A stretch of DNA of 64,000 bases from contig NZ_JACRAH010000001.1 in the NCBI RefSeq assembly GCF_016234775.1, positions 248,001 to 312,000 of the forward strand, read 5' to 3'. The DNA is from Aquabacterium sp. (GTDB taxonomy: Bacteria > Pseudomonadota > Gammaproteobacteria > Burkholderiales > Burkholderiaceae_C). A program made the position numbers and the translations under genes. Numbering within the stretch: the first letter of the stretch is position 1; each line of letters opens with the position of its first letter. The notes below the pieces were generated by a model, which had not been told where the DNA came from, searched no databases, and saw only the letters and a list, made by a program, of their open reading frames with translations. Positions 35,305-44,254 of the stretch are shown one piece after another.

Positions 35305-37608
35305 ATGCACATCTTGCTGACCAGTCTTGCCCAACGCCTCAAAGCCGGTACAAGTCGGGGCGCCAGCCTGAGGCAAATGTGGCGCCTGATGCATCTGGTG
35401 CTGGCCAGCCTGCTGCTGTCCGTGCTGGTTGGGTGCGACAACAGCCCGCACCCGGACGGCTCGGCTGCGCAGAACACCCTGTATACCGCGTTCAACGAAC
35501 GTTCGCCTCGGTATCTGGATCCGACCTCGTCCTACAGCAGCAACGAGACGCCTTATACCTACCAGATCTACGAGCCGCTTTACGCTTACCACTACCTCAA
35601 GCGGCCCTACACGCTGATCCCACGGGCAGCGCAGGCCGTGGTGGTGCCCCATTACGTGGACAAGCAAGGCCGCGCGCTGCCGGACGACGCGCCAGCCGAT
35701 CAGATCGCCGAGAGCATCTACGAGATCCGCATCAAGCCGGGCATCCAGTTCGCGCCGCATCCAGCCTTCGCCAAGGATGCGCAGGGCCAGTACCTGTATC
35801 ACCACCTGAGCAGGCAGGACGTGGGTGACAAGCGCAGCCCCTGGCAGTTCGAGAAGCAAGGCACCCGCGAGCTCGTGGCTGACGACTTTGTCTATGCCAT
35901 CAAGCGCCACGCCACCACGCGCACTGCCGCACCGGTCTTCGGCACCTTCTCGGAGTACGTGGTGGGCCTGGCCGAGTATGGCAAGCTGATCCGCGCGGAA
36001 GACAAAAAGCTGCGAGCCGGCCTGGCACCGTCGGTGCGAGACAAGCCTTTCCTGGATTTCCGCAAGTGGCCACTGGCTGGCGCCCGGGCCGTGGACAAGC
36101 ACACCCTGCGTATCCGCATCAATGGCAAGTATCCCCAGTGGAAGTACTGGATGGCCATGACCTTCCTGGCGCCCATCCCCTGGGAGGCTGATGCCTTCTA
36201 CGCGCAGCCCGGCATGGCCGATCACGGCTTGTCGCTCAACACCTGGCCCGTGGGCACAGGCCCCTACATGATGGCCGAGTACGTGCAGGACCGTCGCCAT
36301 GTGCTCAAGCGCAACCCGAACTACCGCGGCGAGCCCTATCCTTGCGAAGGCACGGCGCAAGACAAAACCGAGAGCCGCCTGGCCGATTGCGGCAAGCCCA
36401 CGCCTTTCATCGACACCATCGTCTTCAACATCGAAAAAGAATCCGTCCCGCAGGACACCAAGTTCCGCCAGGGCTATCTGGACATTCCCGAGTTCGACCA
36501 GATGAGCTATGGGAACGCCTACAAGATTCAGATGGAGGATTCGCCCTCCTTCAACAAGGAGTTCCTGGACAAGGGCATCGTGCTGTCGCGCAATGTGGAC
36601 CTGTCGAGCAAATACATGGGCTTCAACTGGCTGGATCCGGTGGTGGGGCAGGGCGACACACCCGAGCAAAAGCTGAAGAACCGCAAGCTGCGCCAGGCCT
36701 TGTCGATCGCCATCGACTGGGATGAGTACAACCGCATCTTTCCCAAGGCCGCGGGTGAGGTGGCGCAGGGGCCCTTGCCTGGTGGCGTGTTCGGCTCGCG
36801 TCATGGCACGCCTCAAGGCCTCAACCCGGTGACACACAAGGTGGTCAACGGCGCGATCGTGCGCCGGCCGATCGAGGATGCGAAAAAGCTGCTGGCAGAA
36901 GCCGGCTACCCGGATGGCCGCGACGCGCGCTCGGGCAAACCGCTGGTGCTCAACTATGACTACGGTGCGCCCGCCACGCCTGAGGCCAAGGCCACGCTGG
37001 ACTGGACCACCAAGCAGTTCGCCAAGCTGGGCATTCAGCTTGAGATTCGTGCCACCGACTACAACCAGTTCCAGGACAAGGTCCGCCGGGGCAAGCACCA
37101 GATCTTCAGTTGGGGCTGGCTGGCCGACTACCCGGATGCCGAGAACTTCCTCTTCCTGCTTTATGGGCCGGGCGCGAAATCCGTGCATGACGGCGAAAAC
37201 GCCGCCAACTACCAGAGCCCCGAATACGACAAGCTCTACGCGCGGCTGCGCTTCATGGACGATGGCCCGGCCAAACAGGCTGTGATCGACCAGATGGTGC
37301 GCATTCTGCAAGAAGATGCGCCCTGGTCCTGGGGCTACTTCCCTTATGCCTCGGGCGCCTATCATCGCTGGGTCCACAACGGCAAGCCCAGCATCATGGT
37401 GCGCGACCAGGCGCAGTACTACAGGCTGGACACGGCAGATCGCGCGCGCAGCCTGCGCGAATGGAACAAGCCGTTCTACCTGCCGCTCGTGTTGCTGGTG
37501 GTGCTCCTGACCGCCATGGGCTGGTGGGCGGCCCGCATGGTGAGGGCGCGCGACATGCAGACGGCCTTGCCGGCTGATCCTTCCACATCCTTGAGCAGGG
37601 GCCGCTGA
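35305..37608 (+). CDS. Peptide ABC transporter substrate-binding lipoprotein (family 5)
   Basis: A solute-binding protein of 767 residues, longer than the usual 500-620. A lipobox, LLSVLVGC, gives a lipidated Cys44 (Cys20 if translation starts at the ATG at 35377, which may be the true start). SBP_bac_5 blocks are YTAFNERSPRYLDP, ADDFVYAIKRHA, WPVGTGPYMM, LRQALSIAIDWDEYNRI and FSWGWLADYPDAENFLFLLYGP. An unusual feature is a C-terminal hydrophobic helix (about 20 residues from FYLPLVLLVVLLTAMGWW) followed by basic residues, so the protein may be anchored at both ends. The stop overlaps the next ATG (TGATG). Confidence 0.88.
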   Translation: MHILLTSLAQRLKAGTSRGASLRQMWRLMHLVLASLLLSVLVGCDNSPHPDGSAAQNTLYTAFNERSPRYLDPTSSYSSNETPYTYQIYEPLYAYHYLKRPYTLIPRAAQAVVVPHYVDKQGRALPDDAPADQIAESIYEIRIKPGIQFAPHPAFAKDAQGQYLYHHLSRQDVGDKRSPWQFEKQGTRELVADDFVYAIKRHATTRTAAPVFGTFSEYVVGLAEYGKLIRAEDKKLRAGLAPSVRDKPFLDFRKWPLAGARAVDKHTLRIRINGKYPQWKYWMAMTFLAPIPWEADAFYAQPGMADHGLSLNTWPVGTGPYMMAEYVQDRRHVLKRNPNYRGEPYPCEGTAQDKTESRLADCGKPTPFIDTIVFNIEKESVPQDTKFRQGYLDIPEFDQMSYGNAYKIQMEDSPSFNKEFLDKGIVLSRNVDLSSKYMGFNWLDPVVGQGDTPEQKLKNRKLRQALSIAIDWDEYNRIFPKAAGEVAQGPLPGGVFGSRHGTPQGLNPVTHKVVNGAIVRRPIEDAKKLLAEAGYPDGRDARSGKPLVLNYDYGAPATPEAKATLDWTTKQFAKLGIQLEIRATDYNQFQDKVRRGKHQIFSWGWLADYPDAENFLFLLYGPGAKSVHDGENAANYQSPEYDKLYARLRFMDDGPAKQAVIDQMVRILQEDAPWSWGYFPYASGAYHRWVHNGKPSIMVRDQAQYYRLDTADRARSLREWNKPFYLPLVLLVVLLTAMGWWAARMVRARDMQTALPADPSTSLSRGR

Positions 37609-38591
37609 TGCTGCAATACATCCTGCGCCGCCTGGGCTACGGCTTCCTCATCCTGATCGGTGTCAACCTGATCACCTTCGTGCTGTTCTTCACCGTCAAC
37701 ACGCCGGATGACATGGCGCGGCTGAACATTGGCGGCAAGCGCGTCACGCCAGATCAGATCGAAAAGTGGAAGGTCGAGCGCGGCTACGACAAGCCCATGC
37801 TGTTCAATCCACAGGCTGAAGGTGCGAGCAAGCTCACCGACACCGTGTTCTGGGACCGATCCATTTCCCTGTTCCGGTTCGAGTTTGGCCGGGCAGACAA
37901 CGCCAGTGGTGGCGACATCGGCTACCAGATCCGCCAGCGCATGGGCGTGAGCCTGCAACTCACCGTGCCCTTATTCGTGATGGGCCTGCTGGCCAGCGTC
38001 ATTTTTGCCTTGTGGCTGGTGATGTTCAGAGGCACGCCCATCGATTTCTGGGGCGTGGTGCTGTGCGTGTTCATGATGTCGATCTCCAGCCTGATCTACA
38101 TCATCGCGGGGCAGTTCATGTTCTCGCGCATGGCCAAACTGGCGCCCATCTCGGGCTATGCCAACGGGCTGGACGCCGTGCGCTTCCTGGTGCTGCCGAT
38201 CTGTCTGATGCTGGTGGCCAGCCTGGCAGGTCAGGCTCGCTTTTTCCGTACCTTGTTCCTGGAAGAGTCTGGCAAGGACTATGTGCGCACCGCCCGGGCC
38301 AAGGGCCTGACCGAGGGTCGGGTCCTGAGCCGGCACGTGCTGCGCAACGCCATGCTGCCCATCATCACGAGCGCGGGCGCTTCCCTGCCGGGATTGTTCA
38401 TGGGTGGCTTGCTCACCGAGAGCTTCTTTGGCATCCCGGGACTGGGCGCCTACACGATTGACGCCATCGCCAGCCAGGATTTCGCCATCGTTCGCTCGAT
38501 GGTGTTCCTGGGTTCGGTGTTGTACATCCTCTCCAACATCCTGATCGATGTGGCCTATACCTGGGCCGATCCTCGGGTGCGGATGCAATAA
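37608..38591 (+). CDS. Peptide ABC transporter permease, DppB/YejB type
   Basis: 327 residues with about six membrane helices. The opening LQYILRRLGYGFLILIGVNLITFVLFF is standard for DppB/OppB/YejB. The EAA-loop region KDYVRTARAKGLTEGRVLSRHVLRNA (first part) is intact, and LLTESFFGIPGLG follows. Coupled to the upstream gene by a one-base stop/start overlap. It forms the membrane channel with the next gene product. Confidence 0.92.
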   Translation: MLQYILRRLGYGFLILIGVNLITFVLFFTVNTPDDMARLNIGGKRVTPDQIEKWKVERGYDKPMLFNPQAEGASKLTDTVFWDRSISLFRFEFGRADNASGGDIGYQIRQRMGVSLQLTVPLFVMGLLASVIFALWLVMFRGTPIDFWGVVLCVFMMSISSLIYIIAGQFMFSRMAKLAPISGYANGLDAVRFLVLPICLMLVASLAGQARFFRTLFLEESGKDYVRTARAKGLTEGRVLSRHVLRNAMLPIITSAGASLPGLFMGGLLTESFFGIPGLGAYTIDAIASQDFAIVRSMVFLGSVLYILSNILIDVAYTWADPRVRMQ

Positions 38592-38608
38592 GGCGGGCGC
38601 GACATATC

Positions 38609-40042
38609 ATGGGATTCAAGACCGTCATCTTGTGGACCGACGTGGTGCTGTGGCTGATGCTGCTGGGCCTGGTTCAATATGTTCGCGTGGTCAGGCGCGA
38701 TGAGGCCTTGCGCGCAACCTGGCAGCGCGTGTTCGTCACGCCCGCAGGTATGGCCTCTTCCGTGGTCTTGGCGGCCATGCTGCTGGTGACCCTGGCCGAC
38801 AGCTTCCACTTTCGCCGCGCGCTGCCCATCGTCAATGGCGGCGCCCAGGCTTACGATACGCGAACCGAGTCGGCGCTGGACTTGGCACTGAGCAAGTTGA
38901 TCGATGGCCGAGAAAAGAGCTATTCCAGCCCCCTGGCAACGCACGGCTTCACCAAGGAAGCCGTGCCGCCCAAGGCTGGCGCCAAGCCGGTGCTGGATGA
39001 GAACGGCCTGCCGGCGCTGCCCAAGCGTGAGTTTCCGCGCCTCAAGCATGGCGGCGCAGGCCTGACGGACACAGACAAGGGCTGGGCGGCCGATGTGGCG
39101 CAACGCGTGCTGGCAGGTGCCGCTGGCGGCGCGGGTATCGCGCTGATCCTGTTTGTGGCGCTGCGCTCCCGCATGGGCGATGACAACCCGCTGGCCTGGC
39201 GCGCAGCCTGGATGACGGCCAGTTGCCTGGGCTTCCTGCTGGCATGGGGTGTGGCCCTGAGCTGGGGCGATGGCTATCACGTGCTGGGTACGGATCGCAC
39301 CGGCAATGATGTGCTCTACCTCACCATCAAGAGCATCCGCACGGCCTTCGTGATCGGCAGCCTGGCCACCATTGCCACGATTCCGCTGGCCCTGGTGTTC
39401 GGGATCGCGGCGGGGTACTTCAAAGGGTGGATCGATGACGTCATCCAGTACCTGTACACGGTGTTGTCGTCGGTGCCGAACATCCTGCTCATTGCCGCTT
39501 GCGTGCTGATGATGCAGGTGTTCATCGACAAGCACCCTGAGCTGTTCGAAACCGGCCTGGAGCGCGCCGATCTGAAGATCTTCCTGCTGTGCGTGATCCT
39601 GGGGCTCACGGGCTGGGCCGGCTTGTGCCGCCTGCTGCGCGCCGAGACGCTCAAGCTGCGCGAGCTGGAGTACGTGCAGGCAGCCACTGCGTTTGGCGCG
39701 AGCCCCTGGCGCATCATGCGCCGCCACATCCTGCCCAATGTGATGCACCTGGTGCTGATCACCACGGTCATCGAGTTTTCCAGCCTGATCCTGTATGAGG
39801 CCGTGTTGTCCTATGTGGGTATCGGCGTTGATCCGTCGATGAACAGCTTTGGCGGGATGATCAACCAGGCGCGTGTCGAGATGTCGCGCGATCCCGTGGT
39901 GTGGTGGTCGTTTGCGTCGGCTTTTGTGTTCATGGTGGGCATCGTGCTGTCGGCCAATCTGTTTGCCGATGCGGTGCGGGATGCCTTTGATCCGCGTGCC
40001 CGCGTTGCCCGTCCTGTCAAACGCCTGGCGGCGGCAAGCTGA
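38609..40042 (+). CDS. Peptide ABC transporter permease, DppC/YejE type, extended
   Basis: 477 residues, against about 300-340 for DppC/YejE. The C-terminal half is the normal permease (HVLGTDRTGNDVLYLTIKSIRT, EYVQAATAFGASPWRIMRRH, SYVGIGVDPSMNSFG). The N-terminal ~220 residues hold three further hydrophobic segments and a soluble insert (about residues 65-150, Pro/Lys-rich). Its role is unknown; it might contact the doubly anchored binding protein. It lies 17 bases after the first permease gene. Confidence 0.9.
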   Translation: MGFKTVILWTDVVLWLMLLGLVQYVRVVRRDEALRATWQRVFVTPAGMASSVVLAAMLLVTLADSFHFRRALPIVNGGAQAYDTRTESALDLALSKLIDGREKSYSSPLATHGFTKEAVPPKAGAKPVLDENGLPALPKREFPRLKHGGAGLTDTDKGWAADVAQRVLAGAAGGAGIALILFVALRSRMGDDNPLAWRAAWMTASCLGFLLAWGVALSWGDGYHVLGTDRTGNDVLYLTIKSIRTAFVIGSLATIATIPLALVFGIAAGYFKGWIDDVIQYLYTVLSSVPNILLIAACVLMMQVFIDKHPELFETGLERADLKIFLLCVILGLTGWAGLCRLLRAETLKLRELEYVQAATAFGASPWRIMRRHILPNVMHLVLITTVIEFSSLILYEAVLSYVGIGVDPSMNSFGGMINQARVEMSRDPVVWWSFASAFVFMVGIVLSANLFADAVRDAFDPRARVARPVKRLAAAS

Positions 40043-40053
40043 GGAGCCCGACC

Positions 40054-41940
40054 ATGTTGCAACTGCAAGATCTGCAAGTGGTGCTGGAGGCCGATGCCGG
40101 CCTGGTCAAGGCGCTCGATGGCGTGAGTCTGACGCTGCAGCGTGGCGAAACCTTTGCCCTGGTGGGTGAATCGGGCTGCGGCAAGAGCATGACGGCCCTG
40201 GCCATCATGCGCCTGTTGCCCGATAACGGCCGTGTGATGCGTGGCCGTGTGGCCTTGAGCAACAAGGTGCCCGATGCCAAGCCCAACGAGTTGCTGGCTC
40301 TGCCCGAGTCCAGCATGCGCCGCATCCGTGGTGGCCGTGTCGGCATCATCTTCCAGGAGCCTGCGACCAGCCTGAACCCCGTCATGCGCGTGGGTGATCA
40401 GATCGTCGAGGCTATCGAGGCGCACACGAATCTGCGCGGGGTACATGCTCGCAACAAGGCCATCAGCTGGCTCAAGCGCGTGGGCATTCCCGAGCCCGAG
40501 CGCCGCATCGACAGCTATCCCTTCGAGATGAGCGGTGGCCAGAAGCAGCGCGTGATGATCGCGATGACGCTGGCGGCCGAGCCGGACTTCCTGATCGCGG
40601 ACGAGCCCACCACGGCACTGGATGTGACCATTCAGAAGCAGGTGCTGGACTTGCTCAAGGCGCTGCAAAGCGAGCGACAGCTGGGCTTGTTGCTGATCAC
40701 GCACGATCTGGCTGTGGTGGCCGACATGGCGCACCGAGTAGCCCTGATGTACGCCGGGCAGATCATCGAAGAAGCGCCGGCCGAGGTGTTCTTCAAGCGG
40801 CCTCGCCATCCCTATGCGCGCAGCCTGTTGCAGGCGCTGCCGGATGGCGTGCTGCGTGGCCAGAAGCTGGCGGCGATTGCCGGTACGGTGCCGCCACTGT
40901 GGCAAACCTTCACCGCATGCCGCTTCGAGCCTCGCTGTGAGCGTGCGCAGGCGCAGTGCCGTGCGCAGGCGCCCAAGCTGGAGCGTCTGGGGCAGCAATC
41001 GGTGCGGTGCTTTTTCCCCGTCACATCGGCGCAGGCTGCAAAGTCAACAGGCGCAGCCTTGTCTGCCGACACCCCGGCAAGTCCGTCTTCGTTCATCGCA
41101 GCGTCGAGCTCGACACCCTTGCTGGACGTGCGCGGGTTGAACGTGCGCTTTACCTCTGGTGGCGGCTTGTTCCGCCAGCCTCATGTCGTGCAGGCGGTGT
41201 CCGACGTGTCTTTCCAGGTGCATGCCGGGCAGACCTTGGCACTGGTGGGGGAGTCCGGTTGCGGCAAGACCACGACCGGGCGCGCCATCGTGCAGTTGCT
41301 GCGCGGGCAGCCTCAGATTCAGGTGGCAGGCGAGGCCTGGCTGGATGCGGGTGCAGCCAGTGGTGCCGGTCGGCTCGATTTGTTTGCCATGCAGTCGGCG
41401 GCCTTGTTGAACGCCCGCCGCTCCGTGCAGATGGTGTTCCAGGATCCGTTTGCCTCGCTCAACCCACGCATGCGCGTTCAGGACATCCTGCAAGAGGGGC
41501 TGCTGATCCTGCGCCCGGACTGGTCGCAGGATCAGCGCATGGCGCGCGTGCGTGAACTGGTCGAGCGTGTGGGCTTGCGGGCGGATGCGCTCAATCGCTT
41601 CCCGCATGAATTTTCAGGTGGGCAGCGCCAGCGCCTGGCCATTGCCCGTGCACTGGCGGTCGAGCCTCGCGTGCTGGTGTGCGACGAGCCCACCTCTGCG
41701 CTGGATGTGTCGGTGCAGGCGCAGATCCTCAACCTGTTGAGGGAGTTGCAGCAACAACTGGGCCTGGGCATGCTGTTCATCACGCACAACATGGGCGTGG
41801 TCGCCTATCTGGCCGATCGCGTGGCAGTGATGAAGGCCGGGCGGGTGGTGGAGCAGGGCGATGCGCAGGCCGTGTTCGAATCGCCTCAGGACGAGTACAC
41901 CCGCACCTTGCTGGCTGCAGTGCCCAAGCGGCCGGTGTGA
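40054..41940 (+). CDS. Peptide ABC transporter, fused double ATPase (DppD-DppF / YejF type)
   Basis: 628 residues with two ABC ATPase domains. Domain 1 (about 1-330) has Walker A GESGCGKS, signature MSGGQKQRV and Walker B FLIADEPTTALD, with the C-terminal Cys-rich oligopeptide extension (CRFEPRCERAQAQC). Domain 2 (about 350-625) has Walker A GESGCGKTTT, signature FSGGQRQRLA and Walker B LVCDEPTSALD. Both sites look competent. The fused design is that of YejF. It completes a full importer with the preceding three genes. Confidence 0.94.
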   Translation: MLQLQDLQVVLEADAGLVKALDGVSLTLQRGETFALVGESGCGKSMTALAIMRLLPDNGRVMRGRVALSNKVPDAKPNELLALPESSMRRIRGGRVGIIFQEPATSLNPVMRVGDQIVEAIEAHTNLRGVHARNKAISWLKRVGIPEPERRIDSYPFEMSGGQKQRVMIAMTLAAEPDFLIADEPTTALDVTIQKQVLDLLKALQSERQLGLLLITHDLAVVADMAHRVALMYAGQIIEEAPAEVFFKRPRHPYARSLLQALPDGVLRGQKLAAIAGTVPPLWQTFTACRFEPRCERAQAQCRAQAPKLERLGQQSVRCFFPVTSAQAAKSTGAALSADTPASPSSFIAASSSTPLLDVRGLNVRFTSGGGLFRQPHVVQAVSDVSFQVHAGQTLALVGESGCGKTTTGRAIVQLLRGQPQIQVAGEAWLDAGAASGAGRLDLFAMQSAALLNARRSVQMVFQDPFASLNPRMRVQDILQEGLLILRPDWSQDQRMARVRELVERVGLRADALNRFPHEFSGGQRQRLAIARALAVEPRVLVCDEPTSALDVSVQAQILNLLRELQQQLGLGMLFITHNMGVVAYLADRVAVMKAGRVVEQGDAQAVFESPQDEYTRTLLAAVPKRPV

Positions 41941-41968
41941 TGCAGGCCTAAAGCGTTAGGGCGCGCCC

Positions 41969-42244
41969 TCAAATGCCCATCTTGCCGAGCGTGTCCATCA
42001 CGTCGCGCAGTGTGCTGGCCAGATAGGGGTGCTCGGTGGCAAAGCGTGCCTCTATCTGCTGGGCACGGTCTTCCAGCGTGGTGTCATCTGCTTCACGCGC
42101 CAAGGGGCTGCCTTGCGCGAGCACTTTCTGGATGTCCTGATCCAATGTCTGCAACTGCAGCTTGAGTTGTTCGTCAACAGGCTGACCAGACTCCAGTTCA
42201 GTCTGCAACTTCTTCAACAGCGATGCCAACTCTTGTTTGTCCAT
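41969..42244 (-). CDS. DUF4404 family protein
   Basis: 91 residues, all-helical and soluble. The opening DKQELASLLKKLQTELESG and the end FATEHPYLASTLRDVMDTLGKMGI match the small DUF4404 proteins of unknown function found in proteobacteria. Heptad-like spacing of Leu suggests a short coiled coil. The start ATG at 42244 is clear. No operon partner is evident; it converges on the ABC transporter operon 28 bases away. Confidence 0.8.
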   Translation of the reverse strand: MDKQELASLLKKLQTELESGQPVDEQLKLQLQTLDQDIQKVLAQGSPLAREADDTTLEDRAQQIEARFATEHPYLASTLRDVMDTLGKMGI

Positions 42245-42333
42245 GTGGTGTTCTCCAGTTCACGCCTTGATTGTGCCAAGCGAAGGCTGTCGCGCCTAGG
42301 CCATGACAGCATCATCAACGTGATCCAGATCAT

Positions 42334-43140
42334 TCACGCACGCAGACGGGTGCTCTGTGGTGAAAACGCGCCGCCGGTGAACTCGCCGCGGTGCAGGTCA
42401 TACATCTGACGCACCCATTGCAGCGCCTTGCGATCACGCCAGGGCTTGATGGCATCGACCATGCTGGCCGCAAACTGCGGGTCGCCATACACCGGGTGCT
42501 GGGCGGGGCAGGCGATGGGGGCGAGCAAGGCAGCGGCGGTGATGTCGGCGGCGGAGAAGCGGTTGTTGATCAGATACAGGCGGCCATCCGCCAGTTGGGT
42601 ATCGAGCCAGTTGATTTCCCTTGTGATGCGCTGCAGCGCCAGTTCGGCACGCTTGGGGGTGATGCTCAGTTTGCGGCGGAACGCCCAGCGCACGAAGGGG
42701 TAGGCCACACGCAGGAACGTGGCCTGGCCGGGGCTGGCGTGGTCGGTCCACAGTCGCAGGATGTGCTCGTCGGCCTTGCCGAAGCTGTTGGCGTACAGAA
42801 AGCGGGCCACGTCCTTGCCAATGGCGTCAAAGCGTTGTTCGACCTCGCGCACGGCTTGACGGTTGGGGGAAGGCAAGACGTCCAGTGGGCCGTAGTTGTC
42901 GATCAGCCAGTCCAGGATGCGGGGGCTGTTCTGGATGGCCTTGCTTGGTGTATGCAGGATGGGCAGGGTGGTTTGCCCGCGCTTGCCCATGCGCAAGGCG
43001 GGCAGCATGTGGAACACCGGCGTCATGCAGACTTCACGATACGGAATGTGGCAGTGATCCAGCGTCCAGCGGATCTTCTCGCTGTAGTGGGACATGGCAA
43101 ACGTATAGAGCGTGAGGCCGCTGGGAATATTGGTTTTCAT
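42334..43140 (-). CDS. Glutathione S-transferase-like protein
   Basis: 268 residues. An N-terminal thioredoxin-like domain (about 10-85) begins LTLYTFAMSHYSEKIRWTLDH. The cis-Pro motif is TTLPILHTP and the glutathione gamma-Glu contact is QNSPRILDWL. The C-terminal helical domain (95-260) carries the N-capping motif FSAADITAAALLAPIACP. The ATG at 43140 is preferred over one at 43155. Substrate unknown. It is divergent from the GlxA-type regulator gene with only 66 bases between the starts, so it could be that regulator's target. Confidence 0.83.
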   Translation of the reverse strand: MKTNIPSGLTLYTFAMSHYSEKIRWTLDHCHIPYREVCMTPVFHMLPALRMGKRGQTTLPILHTPSKAIQNSPRILDWLIDNYGPLDVLPSPNRQAVREVEQRFDAIGKDVARFLYANSFGKADEHILRLWTDHASPGQATFLRVAYPFVRWAFRRKLSITPKRAELALQRITREINWLDTQLADGRLYLINNRFSAADITAAALLAPIACPAQHPVYGDPQFAASMVDAIKPWRDRKALQWVRQMYDLHRGEFTGGAFSPQSTRLRA

Positions 43141-43182
43141 GGGAGACGCTGGCAAAGTGACTTGCTCCCATTTTGTTGAAAT

Positions 43183-43203
43183 GCCAACTTCAATAGAATT
43201 GGC
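43183..43203. promoter_or_regulatory. Inverted repeat between GST-like and GlxA-type genes
   Basis: GCCAA (43183-43187) and TTGGC (43199-43203), 11 bases apart, next to the regulator's start codon. Candidate operator only. Confidence 0.3.
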
Positions 43204-43206
43204 GTT

Positions 43207-44217
43207 ATGGACATCTTTGATGCTGATATAGCCAAATCGCCAGCAGTCTCTCCCACGTCAGTGGGGCGGCGCTTGCATCGTGTCGGCGTGCTGGTCTGCG
43301 AAGAAGCCAGTCTGGCCAGCCTGGGCTTGCTCATGGACGTGTTCCGCATGGGCAACCAGTTGTCTGGGCCGCACCGGTTCGAGCTGACGCGTGTGAGCGA
43401 CACCGGCCTGCCCGTGCATCATGCCGATGGTGAACTCAGGGTGGAGGGCGATGCTTCGCTGCTCAAAGGCATGGACCTGGTTGTTGTGCCGTCCATGTGG
43501 ACCATGGGGCCTCGTGCGGTCGAGCGTCACCCGGTGCTGGTGGCGGCCTTGCGTGATCTGCCTGAGCCGGTGCTGGTGGTGACCATGTGTTCGGGGGCTT
43601 ATCTTCTGGCGGCCACGGGGCGCCTGGCGGACAAAAGCGTCACCACGCACTGGATGCTGGCGGACGGCTTGCAGGCGCGTTACCCGGATGTGCATGTGCA
43701 GGCTGGCGAGAACCTTGTCCAACAAGGTGGCCTGATCTGTTCCGGCGGCTCCTTGGCTGGCGTGGATGCCTGCCTGCATGCCGTGCAACTGCTGACCGAT
43801 CGGCGCACCGCCAAAGATCTGGCGGGTCTGCTGGTCACGGACATGAGCCGAGGGCCTCAGTCCAGGTTCATGCCCTCGCTGGGCATGCGTCGCCATGCGG
43901 ATCGCGAGATCAAGCTGGTGCAGGATCGCCTGGAGGCGCAGTGTGATCAGGCCTTTTCGCTGAACGACCTGGCGGGTTTCATCCACGTGAGTGTGAGAAC
44001 CTTGCAGCGCCGTTTTCTGGCGGCCACGGGTATGACGCCGGTTCAGTATCTGCAGGCTGTGCGCATCGAGCGCAGCAAGGATTTGCTGGAGTCTGAGCGC
44101 CTGCCCGTGCCAGACATCGCGGCACGCGTCGGCTACCAGGACCGTGTGGCCTTTGGTCGCCTGTTCAAGAAGATGGTGGGCATGACCCCGGCGGCCTACA
44201 GGCAGAAGTACCAGTGA
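43207..44217 (+). CDS. GlxA-type AraC family regulator with DJ-1/PfpI domain
   Basis: 336 residues. The N-terminal class I glutamine-amidotransferase-like domain (about 25-190) shows VGVLVCEEASLASLGLLMDVF, and a Cys in VTMCSGAYLLAATG at the nucleophile-elbow position. The C-terminal AraC domain (about 235-335) has two helix-turn-helix units, with FSLNDLAGFIHVSVRTLQRRF and IAARVGYQDRVAFGRLFKKMVG. Members regulate catabolic or amine/choline genes in response to small ligands. Ligand unknown here. Confidence 0.9.
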   Translation: MDIFDADIAKSPAVSPTSVGRRLHRVGVLVCEEASLASLGLLMDVFRMGNQLSGPHRFELTRVSDTGLPVHHADGELRVEGDASLLKGMDLVVVPSMWTMGPRAVERHPVLVAALRDLPEPVLVVTMCSGAYLLAATGRLADKSVTTHWMLADGLQARYPDVHVQAGENLVQQGGLICSGGSLAGVDACLHAVQLLTDRRTAKDLAGLLVTDMSRGPQSRFMPSLGMRRHADREIKLVQDRLEAQCDQAFSLNDLAGFIHVSVRTLQRRFLAATGMTPVQYLQAVRIERSKDLLESERLPVPDIAARVGYQDRVAFGRLFKKMVGMTPAAYRQKYQ

Positions 44218-44254
44218 GGTACCTCTGCCACGGGCTTCAACTGATCGAAGGTGA

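Noticed and set aside
35269-37377. Long antisense open frame opposite the peptide-binding protein gene
   Set aside because: Same reason; similar shadows lie opposite ccoN (2897-4537) and infB (47547-49535).
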